The notes: a model not told the origin generated them from the sequence alone. 64,000 nt of DNA from Acanthacorydalis orientalis (GCA_034766995.1 CM068320.1:7480001-7544000), one strand, 5' to 3'; positions 46,079 through 59,434 are shown, numbered from the stretch's first letter. Numbers and translations: made by a program.

Positions 46079-46466
46079 CTTTGGTCAATGATTCGTTGGG
46101 AAAAAATGAAACATGAACGTTAATGAATCTAATACTTTAATTTTTTGTTTTAATTTAATTTATTTCCATTAAGTATATTTATTTCAAATGTGATAATAAT
46201 ATAAGTAGATGGAGAATATTTTCCATTTGCACACATGATTATAACTTACATTAAATCACAACCTAGGTGAAGAGAACGAAAAATTTTAATATAAGTCATT
46301 GAAAAAAATCAAGCATTTTCGAGTTATAAGCTTTAAAAGTGGAAACATTCATGAGGTAGCCATAGATATTTTTTATAACTCTGGCAGCTGAAAACCGACT
46401 ATAAAATATGTTTACACACATGCTTTAATAATAAAAATATTAAAATATTAAAAGCTTAAAAAGATC

Positions 46467-46469
<3 letters not shown>

Positions 46470-46503
<34 letters not shown>

Positions 46504-46629
46504 GTATATATATATAAATGTATATATATACGTATGTATATAATTTAATGCAATATACAAATGAATTATTGCTATATAAACATATATAATTTCACGTCTG
46601 CTCGAATATATATATATATATATATATAT
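46470..46629. repeat. Two nearby (TA)n arrays
   Basis: TA arrays at 46470-46541 and 46606-46629 separated by about 65 bp of AT-rich sequence. Confidence 0.9.
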
Positions 46630-48557
46630 TTCGTTACATGAAAATTCTAGTACTACATTACAAATATTAAAAGTTATATAGCCTATGGTTTTAAAACATG
46701 TCATCTGGAAAAAAATGTGACGTTTAATATTTTTATTTGTTCCACATAACCTAGAATTAGCTTCAGATCTAATTTATGTAAACGAGAAGACAAAATCCGT
46801 TTACTTTGAGTATCTTCTGATATAGGTTTAAGACTTATTGATATTGAAGCAATTTAATACAGTGAATGGTTAATTGACGTTATGTGACACAAGGTTTTTT
46901 TTATACTTAATTGAAAATATAAATTGTTACTAAATTGAAAATATTTTTGATTTGTCAACAGTAATACTTACGCAATTGTTAATATAAAAATATTAAGATA
47001 ATAAGTTATTTCTTTGCAGTAAAACGTTTTAAGTACCCTAGTGATCTTAGTTATTCCAAGATATATAACATAGCGATACACGTTATTAACGATAACGCTG
47101 TTAAATTTATAAATATTTTTTATTTAAATAAATTTGTATGTTTTCAAAAAATGATATTTATTATAAATTTCTTTAAAGTATTTTGATTAATCCATACATT
47201 CGTTTGATCGCAGAAGATTATACCATTAATTACACTATTGAACATATAAATGTATATTTATAGGAATACTGAAAATAGACATATTGTAATTAAATTTTAT
47301 TGAAATGAGACGACAAAGGATATTGTTTGTTACAACAATTTTTATATATTAGTATTACACTTTTGTACTGATTTTTATCCTCATCCTTCCATTTTCCTCT
47401 AAAAATGTTTAAACAATAATATTATTGTTTGATATTATACATTGATTTTTGTTTAATTTTTATTTAAATAAATTATCATTTTGTTTATATTATATCTATG
47501 TGCTAAGAAAAACATTTGCATCCATCTATAGATAACTTGAAGTTTTTTTTGTGTGTTATTTGTTCATAACAAAAATGGAAATGTAAACTTTTTATAATAT
47601 TTTTTATGGCGTTACATAAATACTTTCTTTAAATCAATATAAACAATATAAAAGAACAGTACATCAATTAATATGTTTACTATTATAGTTTATAATTGAA
47701 TTTGTTTTTCATACTATAAATTGAAAATGTAAGATATAAATAAGTCTAATGTTTTTATAATAAAATAACATTCATTAACTGTTATAAGTGAATGAAACTA
47801 AATATAATATAATAATCATAATATCAATATTTATTCAAGTTTTTATGAAAAGATGATCCAGTATAAAACAATTATTCAATAATATTGAAGTTGCACGTTT
47901 TTAGTTGCTAAATCAGCAATATTTGTACTCGTAGGTAAAGCGCAAATGGTTAATATTTTATAATAGTTTATTAGTATTGATTGATTACAATATTCATCTT
48001 GCATATGTAAAAATTTAGGTACATGCACATTTTTCCTAACTCAATATTTTACTACTGTAACGTACACTAACTTCACGTAGTTTTCATTAAGTAATAATTT
48101 ATCATAATGTGGTTCAACAGTGAATATTTCGTTATAGAAGAAACGACGGGACAAAATAAATTGGCTCGACATTCATTCGTTAACTTTAACTAAATCTATT
48201 AACAACTAAATATGAAAATAAATGTATATATTGTAGTGAAACAAATATTTTCCTAATTAAAATCAATGAAAGGCAAATATAATTAATTGTACTGTAAATT
48301 TTGCAAAAAACACATATATTTATTAATAGATTATATTAACAATAGTTCAAATGTCTAAATAAATGAATCACTTTTTACTCTATAAATATATTTAAATACA
48401 CATAAGTACATTTGTTTTATTAAAATTCATCGAAAATTGTACAACTGTCTCATTATCTTTAATATTTACCATTATGTCTTATAGCATTATGTTCAGAAAC
48501 TTTAATAAAGTTTAAGAATTTATAGTATTTTTAAATGAATTTATATTATTGAATTCA

Positions 48558-48561
<4 letters not shown>

Positions 48562-48609
<48 letters not shown>

Positions 48610-48637
48610 CCTTAGCTTGTACTTTTCTGAATACACA

Positions 48638-48671
<34 letters not shown>
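48562..48671. repeat. Two nearby (TA)n arrays
   Basis: TA runs at 48562-48607 and 48641-48671 around a short CTTAGCTTGTAC-containing spacer. Confidence 0.93.
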
Positions 48672-48681
<10 letters not shown>

Positions 48682-49569
48682 GTAAATTAATTAGTAAAAT
48701 ATATTTTATTTAATATTTAAAATAAGTGTGTAAAATTTCCCATGCATTCAAATATCTCATCGAATATAATAAGACTATAAAAATAATATTTATATAAAGT
48801 TACATTCGCGGGAATAAAACAATTAAAGAAAATTGTTTGTAGTTAATCTTTTATATATAATAAAATATTATAATAAATTATATTTTGTATCTCTATGCAT
48901 TAAAAATTAATTATATTTATACGATAATAAATTATTATTTCTAATACATTTCTGTATTATCATATTTGGTTTATAAAATGAAAGTCAAATTTTTAATGAC
49001 TATTAAACTTTAATTTGATATTTGTCTTTGTAAGAACTGATAATAATATGAAATTATAAGCATAAAAAAATATGAATGAGAAATCAGAGAAACTTTTTAG
49101 GGTGATAAATCAAAAACAAAAATATATAATAATTAAATCTTTATTAAAAACAAACCGTATATTAATTCACTTTTCAGTAAAACTATTTTGTAGTTAGAAA
49201 ATTGCATAGATCGATGTAATTATCTTCAAATAACACACTCGACCATAGAAGGTGAGATATACATGAAACAACAATGAACACTTGAATAAACATTGACCAC
49301 CTGAAAATATAGCCAACGGGCCGGTGTGTTAATTACATCTTGTTGACAATGTGAACCGGATTAAATTTGATGAAGAGCAAGAGCATCTAGCCGAAAGGCT
49401 GTGTTTTGGTTACCTACATACTTAAATATAAATTATATACCGTATTCTGAATCTGAAATAACTTTGAAGTTCCACGAATGACATCGATTTTTTAATATAA
49501 TGACATAAGCTTAAAAATACCGTATGTTTAATAAAAGTTGGACTTGTTTGATTATTTTGAGTTATGAAG

Positions 49570-49570
<1 letters not shown>

Positions 49571-49617
<47 letters not shown>

Positions 49618-49642
49618 AAGAGAGAGAGAGCGGGAGAGAGAC
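49571..49642. repeat. Compound (TA)n(TG)n(AG)n microsatellite
   Basis: A TA run passes into a TG run and then into AG repeats. It contains three dinucleotide phases within 70 bp. Confidence 0.95.
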
Positions 49643-50466
49643 ATTATGTGAGTGTCTGTGTACTTTAATATTTTCCACATAATTTAAAACTAATATAAAA
49701 TATTTTTTATATAAAATATAATTAATTTTTATGACATAAAATATTGTTTATCTTTGATTCTCTATGAAATTCAAACTGAAATTTTATTTAATTAAATATA
49801 AACTTTTTGTTTTAATTTTCTTAGAAAGGAACCCCAACAAAACTCTCTTCTAATTTTCCGTCTTTTTAATATTGCATTTTTTCAATTCCTTTATCTGCCA
49901 CTCTAGTATTGGTATTTATTGTAATCTAGTACTATGAGTAACTTCTTAGAATTATCTTAATGTAACAGTTTTCATTAATATTTTTCATAACTAATATTAA
50001 TTAAATCTTCCATAAAATTTAAAAATCTATTTTATGATTTAGATGTACGCTTCCCATCATAAATTCTCATCCTAATTTTTAATGATATTTCATTAATTGT
50101 ATTTCTCTATTATTTTGCAACAGTTTTTCATATTTTTTTTAAAAAATATTAATCTTCTACTTTAGTTACAATAAATAATTTTCATTCTTTAATTTTTATT
50201 TTTCAATGCTATATTTTTTATATATTTGATTATAAATAATTCTGTTTCAGCTACTTGAATATTTTTTTAATAAAACAATAAATAACTGATTTCGATTATT
50301 AGGAAATGTTGTCATTATTAAAACGGTGTTGTTATATATAACTCTTCATATATAATATTTTGACTTTTATATCCTTAAGTACCGAAATTATCTTAATAAT
50401 GACCAAAATTTTCACATTTTCATTACAAAATTATTTTTGTGTGTATATAGTTCTTGTATATATTAC

Positions 50467-50468
<2 letters not shown>

Positions 50469-50518
<50 letters not shown>
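50469..50518. repeat. (TA)n microsatellite
   Basis: Perfect TA run of about 50 bp. Confidence 0.95.
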
Positions 50519-50521
<3 letters not shown>

Positions 50522-50599
50522 ATTTAAACTGAAATGACAATTTTCTTTAGTATTGTGGTATAATTAAGACCGACTGACTTTATAACATCTTAATATAAC

Positions 50600-50950
50600 T
50601 GCGTTTCACGATTAATACGTCGTACTCTTCTCGAGTGATACGCTGCAACCCTTAAATTCGTATTTAATAAAAGTCTGTCGTAATCAAAAACGAGTTGTAA
50701 ACTTGTTACTGAAATCGCGCGAGGCATTGCAAAACGTATTTGGCAGACGATAATGGCCGCCGATTACATTTGAATATCATCACTGCCGCAGGAAATATAC
50801 GTCGACCAAATGAACGTGTAATTGTGCGAAACGAGCGCACGTTTTCTTGCCACCTTTTCACCTGACGCAGTTCCGAGAGCTTTACGATGAAATGTTCAAT
50901 AACAACATGTCAAGTCCTTTTATGTCTTCTTGAAGTGGTCTTTATAGTTA
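50600..50950. promoter_or_regulatory. GC-richer noncoding block, possible cis-regulatory element
   Basis: About 350 bp with CpGs and complex sequence (for example AATGGCCGCCGATTACATTT and GAGCTTTACGATGAAATG) but no long open frame on either strand and no transposon signature. Homeodomain-type cores (ATTA, TTTACGA) are present, though these are easily found in AT-rich DNA. The patch could be a conserved enhancer or the relic of an unknown repeat. Confidence 0.25.
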
Positions 50951-51193
50951 TCTATAAATGTTCACTTTTTCCCTGTTCTGCTATTTTGTCGTCTTACATA
51001 TTGTCAATGTAATTTAGGTGAAGGCGAACATTGCCCGCAAATATAATTAAATAATAGAAATTATATTATAATTAAAAATAAACTTGAAACAAGTAAAATA
51101 TGTAAATATTTTAATACGTGTGTATGCTTTAATACTGTTGACCCTGTTATCATTCGCCCTTTTTTCAATATATATACAATATATATAAAAATC

Positions 51194-51195
<2 letters not shown>

Positions 51196-51259
<64 letters not shown>
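51196..51259. repeat. (TA)n microsatellite abutting a Tigger end
   Basis: TA array that runs straight into CAATCCCTCCATTTACACGA, the end of the Tigger element. Confidence 0.95.
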
Positions 51260-51263
<4 letters not shown>

Positions 51264-52535
51264 CCCTCCATTTACACGAGTAATATGTTTCACGAAAAGA
51301 GAACATCATTAAAAACCGCGTAACTGGAATAATAAAATTCTGTTTAAAATAAGGATCAGTTCCATATTTTTAACTAGTTTACTTTCACTGAGGTAGAAAC
51401 GTTTTAAATAAAATTTTTTTTTAACAAACGTTTATTTAAGAAGTTACCAATAAAAAAAAACACACTTTTTGATGTAGCTATCATTTATTTCCATAAAGTA
51501 TCGCAAAGCATAGAACTTGACTGTTACCTAATCAAAATCGCTCTCGCTGGATGAATTTCTGTTGTTATGGTTGTCGATTTTAATGGCATAAAGAATCTAT
51601 CCAGAGTTTTCTGCCTGCCCACTTGTTTCTTTTCCTCTAGAATGAGTTCGACGGTGCAATCTGAGCTTTTAATCCTTTGATGATTGAATCACTTTCTGCT
51701 ATCAGGATCTGTGCTTTCAATAACATCAGTAGACTTTGAATCATAGATATGGAATCTTTAATGTTATGGGTTATAAACAGGTAAGGTGCTTCTTTTTCAT
51801 CATCTTCCTGCTCTTCTCCTTCGTTGTTCTTTTCTTGGTTTAATTCAATAAGATTTTAAGTCAACAATTCAGAATCGTGTGATTTTAAAAGTGTTTCATT
51901 ATCAGAAGCATTCAATTTACTAAATCCTTTACCTTCTAATTGTTATCCTAGTGCCACTGCCTCAGCGACGTCGATGTCAACAGTTTACAATAAACTGGAA
52001 TCGTCTATTAAGTTGAAAACACAATCTGACCACAGATTTTTCCAGACATTATTCATGGTTGTGCTCTTTAAATATTTCCATTCCCTTTTTAATGTTTTCT
52101 ATGGCATCATCGATATTGTAATTGGGCCAAAAGTCGCACAATGTTATTTATTTATCAGCATCTAGCTTATAAAATATTCGTTTAAAAGTGTATTTTAGGT
52201 AATATTTTTTAAAACGTGCAATTACTCCCTGGTTCATAGGTTGTATTAATGCAGTTGTGTTAGATGCCATGAATATTACTTTTACATTAAGATTTAGCTG
52301 AACAAGATTACCGGATAGTGAGGTACAATATTTATTATAAACAGGATTTTAAAAGGAATTTCTTGAAGACGATAATATTTCTTAACTTCTGGGCAGAAGA
52401 TATTGGTGAACGAATCTTTGAACGAACATGCCGTCCGCCATGATTTGTAATTGAATGTTCAGTGGAATGGAAGACGAGACTTATCCACATGTTTGAACAC
52501 TCAATGTGCACATGTTACTCGATGTTAACGTTACA
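51260..52535 (-). mobile_element. Tigger-type element, 3' half
   Basis: The 3' terminal region begins CAATCCCTCCATTTACACGA right at a (TA)n array and contains AACCGCGTAACTGGAATAAT, the noncoding subterminal style of Tigger elements ('CGCGTAACTGGAA'). The minus-strand coding remnant follows. The 5' half is missing; a mariner fragment begins at its broken edge at about 52540. Confidence 0.75.
51510..52520 (-). pseudogene. Tigger transposase, broken, C-terminal two-thirds
   Basis: Minus-strand pieces in order: SFKDSFTNIFCPEVKKYYRL and EIPFKILFIINIVPHYP (about 52420-52310), the second catalytic block, where the Asp of DNAPGHP is Asn. Next come LNLKVIFMASNTTALIQPMN, GVIARFKKYYLKYTFKRIF (about 52290-52170) and EWKYLKSTTMNNVWKNLWSD (about 52090-52030). 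An acidic tail with NNEGEEQEDDEKEAPYLF lies near 51820. Order and motifs are those of Tigger/pogo DDE proteins. Several frameshifts and stops are present. Confidence 0.85.
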
Positions 52536-52539
52536 CTGC

Positions 52540-52925
52540 TGAAATAAGTTTAAGTACTCACCTTCTACTGACCTTATTCATGCCTAAATGGTCATAAAGA
52601 ATTCGAAGAACGGTTTTTTGTAAAAATGGATATTGCTGGTAATTCTTTCACTTTTAAGTGCCTATTACTAAGCCTCAGGTCTTCGACAAAAACAATAGAA
52701 TCGGGCATGAGCATATCCACAGGGCGATTGGGACGAAATTCATCTTCCAGTGACTCTTCTCCCATTCGAAATCTCTTAGTCCATTATTTTTTCGTAAAGT
52801 ATGAAAGGGAAGCTTCTCCATGTACTCAATCTAATGATTGTTTTATTTAGTGTGGTGTAACGTATTCTTTCGTCAGAAACTTTATTACCGCACGGTTCTC
52901 AATTTTAGTTACTTGTAACATTTTT
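52540..52925 (-). pseudogene. Mariner transposase N-terminal fragment
   Basis: On the minus strand from about 52920: TKIENRAVIKFLTKEYVTPH, IKQSLD, a WTKRFRMGEESLEDEFRPNR stretch, then DSIVFVEDLRLSNRHLKVKE. This is the paired HTH region of mariner transposases ('WAKRFRMGRESLEDDPRSGRP…LKVKELA'). Several stops are present and the catalytic domain is absent. It lies in the same orientation as the adjoining Tigger and may have inserted into it before deletion. Its 5' flank (52930-53050) has no terminal repeat that I can recognise. Confidence 0.75.
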
Positions 52926-53319
52926 AAAAAACAATATCGCTGTCACTGAAGGACTGATCGAGTTATAACCTTACAATATTTATTGAACACAACTAAGATA
53001 TGAATCTGTCACACTGCACAGATTCGCCATGCATCCGCATGCGCAAAGATGTTAGTCTGAGAATAAGTGGAGTTAAGTTCTTATTTTATAAATTTTATTT
53101 TAGTTAACAATTGATACTTATTCTTTAGAAAAAAAATTTAATGAGAATATTGTATTAGTACAAAAATAAATTTTTACGCTGAAAATAATTTTGAGATAAT
53201 TTTTTTTAAATATTTTACTGTTAAATTTTAGAATTATTCATTTTAAGAATTATATATAGATATCTGGTGTTTATACGTAAATTCAACTCATGATTTTTTT
53301 TGCACCAATTTGAGGATAT

Positions 53320-53470
53320 TTTGATCAGCCTATGAAGGTGTTTCATCAATATGATAACCGTTCCTAGCGGCTAGGGTTGCCCCGACAACATCCACAGTCT
53401 GCATTTTTGTTTAGATTTGGCCTATGATGATATGACAATCGCTCTAATCGTGCTCAAATCCAGGAAAAAA
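53320..53470. other. GC-richer block, unassigned
   Basis: 150 bp with GTTCCTAGCGGCTAGGGTTG and other complex sequence, lying just before a TA array. No open frame of note and no recognised repeat. Confidence 0.3.
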
Positions 53471-53484
53471 AATTAAATTCAACT

Positions 53485-53486
<2 letters not shown>

Positions 53487-53549
<63 letters not shown>

Positions 53550-53583
53550 TATTTACATATATATATATATATACATACATGCA
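53487..53583. repeat. (TA)n microsatellites
   Basis: TA runs at 53487-53544 and 53558-53583. Confidence 0.93.
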
Positions 53584-54084
53584 TATTTATATTACAAGTG
53601 TACATGTATTAAAAGGATATGTATATGTATGAAGCCACAAAATTCCCAAATAATTTTCGAAGTGTTCTACATTCGTTAAATCAGTCGTTTGTTCTGTAAC
53701 CTACTTTAATTTGTCAACATTCTAAACAACCCAAACAAGCAAACTTTTCGTCTCTAAATAAGATTCAAGTCTTTGACCTTTGCAAATAATGAACCCAAAT
53801 AAATTATCCCTTTCAATATTGGTTTCCTATAGTTTGTAAGTATATATGTTACAGTATTCTCATTCAATAGTATGTGGAACGTTGAAATTGAATTTTGGTG
53901 AAATATTGACGAATATATTTTGTACTATTATTCAGTGAAAAAGTAAGAGTAATATTTTTTAATACAAATGTGTTGATAATTCAGTTAATACGAATATCAA
54001 TTATAATTTTAGCAATTAAATTATTGTAACAAATTAGTTATTTATAATAATTAAAATTTTAATACTAGAGATTTTTGTTCTTAT

Positions 54085-54087
54085 GTG

Positions 54088-54151
<64 letters not shown>

Positions 54152-54176
54152 CATACATATAGATATATATATATAT

Positions 54177-54207
<31 letters not shown>

Positions 54208-54234
54208 TGTATTTGTATATATATATATATATAT

Positions 54235-54279
<45 letters not shown>
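54085..54279. repeat. Long imperfect (TA)n array
   Basis: About 195 bp of TA runs with TACATACATA and TACACATACA interruptions; the TATACACATACA unit occurs twice. Confidence 0.95.
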
Positions 54280-54284
<5 letters not shown>

Positions 54285-54734
54285 ACTGATTGTTGATAAA
54301 TTTTGATTGTTATTTATATTGACTGTTATTGAAGTTTGTTTAAGGGACAATCAAATGTTAATTGTTGAATATTTCTATTTTAAATATTGTTTGTTGTACG
54401 AATGAAAAATATGTTTGTTAAGTGAATTTAGACTTACAATTAGTGTCGAAACTGTATCGAAAAGTAACTGTATTACTTGTTTCTGCGATCAATCATATAG
54501 TCTTAATAAGCCGTTCATATGCAGTAGACGCATATATTTTCTTGTATCGTTTATATTTTTTTACTGTAGTTATCATCTCTGCGTGACCAGTGAGAGTAAT
54601 CGCTTTTACACTTACTAAATTTTACTTTTTGGGCACAATAAATCTCCTTTTAATTATTTTATATTTGATAATAATTCTTGAGTTTTTATTAACATAAATT
54701 ATGCATCCTCAATATTTCACCCGTTCCTTAATAT

Positions 54735-54736
<2 letters not shown>

Positions 54737-54807
<71 letters not shown>
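54737..54807. repeat. (TA)n microsatellite
   Basis: TA run of about 70 bp with one TATG interruption. Confidence 0.95.
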
Positions 54808-54819
54808 GCTTTCATGGGC

Positions 54820-55010
54820 ATTCTCGAGTTCTACTAACTGTATCAAAAGAAGCGGACCTGTCGATAGGCCACGATTGTGTGCTACTTAGTGCAAATCTCT
54901 GACACAAAGTACGGTCAAAATTTTTCAGCAACGTGAATCGTTACTTCCAGCGATCGGTACTTACTGTTCGGGGAGGAGGACTGAAAAGTCATCATGTTGC
55001 ACAAAATTAG
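54820..55010. other. GC-richer patch with a possible minus-strand splice donor
   Basis: On the minus strand a frame beginning MMTFQSSSPN (ATG near 54993) reaches ACAGTAAGTACC, a plausible splice donor, at about 54963. The patch is GC-richer than its flanks. The exon would encode only about ten residues, so this is weak evidence for a gene. Confidence 0.2.
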
Positions 55011-57701
55011 ACTATGACAAACTAAGATTATTATTTTAAGTTGAAAAAGACTCTGAGTGTTTTTAATAGCCTATAATAGAAAAAGTCGCAAAAAGAGAAA
55101 AAATAATTTAATATACAAATATTATAAATAAATCAGTATTTTGTATTAACAATTAAAAATAAGTAAACGCATTACCGATGGAAGAAGAAATAGTATTCTT
55201 GTTTGTCATTATGGGATATCTGCACCAACATTAATACTTAGTTTTTTCAAATCCTAGGTTGTATCGTGCAATATAACTGAACTATAATTATTTATTAATT
55301 TGCAAGTTCTGAAAAAAAATTTCAGAAACATGTCAATAATGGAAAATTAATTTGAATAATTTGGCATTATTTTAAAATGATATAGAAATAAGTTTCATAA
55401 AAAATTACATTTTAAGATAAAATAATTATAGATATTTATAATTATTAAGACATTTAAGAAATTAATTCTTTTATAACAACTTTTTTATCTCTTTTAGTCT
55501 AAATATCAAAGTTTATCTGATATAACTCCTTATACTGATATCCAAAAAAAGACACTCTCATTTATATTTATAATAAAATATATATTTAATATTGTAAATA
55601 AACTAACCAGATATAAATTAATTAAATAGAGTTTGTTATAATTTATGAAAAATATACACTAATACATAAACTAATTAAAAAATATAAGGACTTATATAAC
55701 TTACACTATCTTTTAAATGTCTTTATATAATTAAGTCATGTTTATATTTTTATATTTGAAAAGCACACTTGAAGTATATATAAAATAATAACGAGGAACG
55801 AAAATTTTTACATAAACATAGACTAAAACTTGAATATTTAAGTCTTAGTCATATTCAGACAGTGCATTAAACTCATATCAAGGCGCTAAATATGAGCTGT
55901 TTTCCAAGTTTGTAGAAAATCTCCTACTGGATGTAATTAGTCAAGTGAATACTCTGTAATATTTTGTTTTATGACGGAAATATTACACGGTCGTGTGACT
56001 TCAGACATATTTATTTTAGTACAATTGAGTCGTTTTGACCTGTTTTAATTTAAAAATTATTATTTGAGAGAGTTCACTTGAATTTGTACTTAATACAGTA
56101 ATTTTACTGAGTGAGCCACTTTGCTTAAATAATAAACTATTTATTTAATTAAAGAATGTCATTTTAATTATGTTTAATAGATTTATTTAATGTTATTCAA
56201 CAGATGGAATACATTTTATCACGAAAATGAAAATCATGCTCAAAAATAATTATAATGATAAAATATTGTATTATATATTGTTATTAATACTAGATGATAT
56301 TACTTAATTTTATACAAATTATCGATAAGTAATATAAAATTTTTTTCAATAATAATGTATTATAAATTGAAATCTGACTAGAAAAAAACAATAATTTTTC
56401 TTCAAGAAAATTGTTTAATGAATTGTATTAAATGAATATTGTTTTTGAATGCAACATAAAATATTAAATAAGAAGAAGAATTAAACAATACGGTAAACAA
56501 ATTTACTTTTTTAGAATAAACCACTTATTAGATCAATAAAAAGATTATTTAATTTATATATTTGTTTAAAAGCAAAACATATATATGTAATGTAAAACTA
56601 TATGTTTTATATTTGTACACATTTTAAATTTAGTGATTGATCAAATAATTGAACGAATATGTTTTAAAAAAGGAGAAAATTGATATTCGTTATTTACTTA
56701 TTGAAATTATCTAATATTAATTTGGGCTAAAAATCTGATTATAACATAATTATTTGTTTTTTTAATAAAAGTTAATGTTATTTTAGAATCAAATCAGAAA
56801 AGTAATAATAATAGATTAAATAAATATAAAATTCATTATAATAGTTAAAATTCCTTTTAAATGTTTTCGTTAAAATTCAATCAAGTTTATATTTTTTCAT
56901 AAAACAATAAAACCAAAGTTATCATGGAAGAACATTCCCTATCTTTTTGTACTCTCAATATCATAAACACTTAATTATCTTTTCTTAAGAAAATAATATA
57001 AGTGAGAAATTAAATTCACTGCATAAAAATAAAAATAATAACAACACTAGAATATATAATATAAAAGTATTATAATAACGAATTATAAAAATAATAACAA
57101 TTGTAAGTACATCTACTTAGAAGAGAAAATTCAGTGGCAGGATTTCTAAAAAGAAATAAGTCTATTTTTTTTATTAATTCCTCTTATTAATTTTGTTTAA
57201 AATCTTTCATTGATAAAGGTACTGGATTTGATATTCAGGAATGTAGTTCATTTCAAACACGAGATACTCTATGAAAAATTAAAAAATAATCCATTCGATT
57301 TTTATATTTGACTATTTTTAAGAGGATGATTTATTCTTTCCAGATTAAAAATTATTGAAGAAATAATTCCGATCATGCTAAAGTCTCATATATGATTCAA
57401 CCATAAAAGATAAACTAAAGTTTCTCTCATTTTTCTGATCGGAGATCTTCAATTATTTCACATTGTTTATAAATATTTAATTGTTTGTTTAAAATGAAGT
57501 GCATTAATTAACCTTCAATATGTTTGATATAGCACTTTTTCATCTTTAACTTGCATTTCTTATATATTATGAAATCAATCATCTTATTATTAGTTGGTTT
57601 GTTTTTTCTAAAATTTATAATTTATTGTCAAGTAGAAGTTTAAATATTATAAATTTCAATGCTAAAAATTATTCCATAATGAAAGATTGTATTTTATTCC
57701 A
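55011..57701. other. AT-rich stretch, no gene seen
   Basis: About 2.7 kb of AT-rich sequence without microsatellites or coding-like blocks. Notably it is the longest piece of the window free of both TA arrays and recognisable transposons. Confidence 0.5.
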
Positions 57702-57702
57702 T

Positions 57703-57759
<57 letters not shown>
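57702..57759. repeat. Compound (CT)n(TA)n microsatellite
   Basis: CT run at 57703-57729 passing directly into a TA run to 57759. Confidence 0.95.
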
Positions 57760-57762
<3 letters not shown>

Positions 57763-58101
57763 TAATTACCAGTTTTCAAAATGATAATAACAACAATAGT
57801 CCTACTAAGGTAAATCAACCAAATAACAAAGGTTACTTTCGAATCAAAACTAATATCACTTATTGAATATTCTTCACTTGCTAAGGGAAAATACAGAAAA
57901 GAGAATGATTTAAGAATGCAGAATTGTATTCATTTCAGTATTTCAAGTCTTTAAAATTTTAATTGTTATCATTTTTACCTAAGATGGAGCACCTAAAATG
58001 AAATGAAATATAATGAAATGAATACAAAACAAATGATATTCAGATATATTAACAAAAGTTAAGAATTTGATATAGAAGTACCGGGGAGAATTGCAGGATA
58101 A

Positions 58102-58266
58102 AAACAGCATAAATATTACAGGAATAATTGGAAACTAAAAATTATTAGAAAAGGACAAATGATCAACTTGATTAACGATACCCTAAAATATATAAATACA
58201 TGTATACTGACAGATGAGGAATGGAAGGAACAGATTTTAAAATTAGAAGTAAGGAAAGGAAAATAA
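58102..58266 (+). CDS. Short unrecognised open frame
   Basis: 54 codons open between stops, with an internal ATG at 58159-58161. The peptide ends ILTDEEWKEQILKLEVRKGK before TAA. The charged, tryptophan-containing C-terminus looks protein-like rather than AT-repeat noise. I recognise no family; a LINE remnant or a small exon are the likeliest explanations. Confidence 0.2.
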   Translation, partial: KQHKYYRNNWKLKIIRKGQMINLINDTLKYINTCILTDEEWKEQILKLEVRKGK

Positions 58267-58881
58267 TCAATGTATTTGTATACATTAACATATGTATATA
58301 TATATATATACAAACTAATTGAGAAAATTATTTAATATGTCGTTTACTATAATTTTTATGCCGATCGAAATATATTAAAAAAGATATGAATATCGTACGT
58401 CTTTAATTGGGTCAAAATAATAAAGAGTCAAAATATGAATAAAAAAATAATTTCGTAATACAACATTTTTCAATTTAATGTAAATATTTCAATTTATTAA
58501 AAACTGTTAATTAAAAAATATTAAAAACAATTTTACCAATATATAGAATTTCAAGTGATAGATATAAGAATTTATTTAAAAGTGTTATTTCATATCAATT
58601 ATATTCAAAATTTAAATAATTTCACAATATATAGAAAACAAATTCACTATATTATGAAATAAATCAACTACCTTATCATTTTTCAATCCAATAGAATCAA
58701 AAAAAGTACTTTATAAAATAAAAAAAATATTTTAAACAATTGGTTTTTGTTCAATGTTAATAATTTTGCAAAATAATAAAAAATATTTAACAAATATACA
58801 CCTACAATATACTAGACAATGTATCGTTTAAATCTGAGATGGCTTTATCTTTTTCTTTACACTCTCCTTTTTTATAAGTAC

Positions 58882-58885
<4 letters not shown>

Positions 58886-58929
<44 letters not shown>

Positions 58930-58954
58930 GTGTGTGTGTATAATAATAATAATA
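58886..58954. repeat. Compound (TA)n(TG)n(TAA)n microsatellite
   Basis: A TA run, then TG repeats, then a (TAA/AAT)n tail. Confidence 0.95.
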
Positions 58955-58999
58955 AAAATGCAAAATGTCATCCTCGATAACGTTGCTCTATATCAGTAA

Positions 59000-59330
59000 A
59001 GAGAAACTCACTTTACGCTCAACAAAAAAAATGACTTTACGTTCCAAGTCCTTCGAGTATTCTGTAGTTCTAGCGTAACATTAGATCGTAACCAGGACAT
59101 CAATATCGTTGCGCGTAACACCGGCAACTTGCTTTTACGGGCTACATTATAGGTGTGCAGCCTACAAAGCGGCGCGATGATAGCTCGGTGGACATGCACC
59201 CAGAGGGCGTGTTTCTACATGGCAAGTTTTAATTCAAACAATAGGACAGTACTTGCGCTCACTGAACTCATTTGCTTGTGAATACTGCGCTCTTGAGACA
59301 AACATGACACTGGCAAGTGAAAAGCTGAAT
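59000..59330. other. GC-richer block, possible tRNA-like sequence inside
   Basis: A GC-richer block between two TA arrays. TAGCTCGGTGG at 59180-59190 resembles a pol III A box, with a weak B-box-like AGTTTTAATTC about 35 bp further on. No cloverleaf can be completed. A 63-codon minus-strand frame crosses it but has no family resemblance. Confidence 0.2.
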
Positions 59331-59434
59331 TTATTGTGTCTGTTGTAAACATTAGTGTTTTTTTAATCATTCAACATGTCTTTGTTTCAAGATATTGAAA
59401 TATTAATTTAAGAAATATACGTCGAACTTTTGTC

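Larger units (their letters stand above)
44993..50599. other. Long AT-rich stretch with TA arrays, no gene seen
   Basis: About 5.6 kb with no coding-like block that I can support. TA arrays lie at 45923-46076, 46470-46541, 46606-46629, 48562-48607, 48641-48671, 49571-49642 and 50469-50518. A slightly GC-richer patch at 49250-49420 has no open frame and no recognised motif. Confidence 0.5.

Noticed and set aside
59008..59199. 63-codon minus-strand frame in a GC-richer block
   Set aside because: No initiation context, no family motif, and the block may be a repeat.
59170..59235. tRNA gene suggested by an A-box-like TAGCTCGGTGG
   Set aside because: The B box is poor and no acceptor or anticodon stem can be formed.
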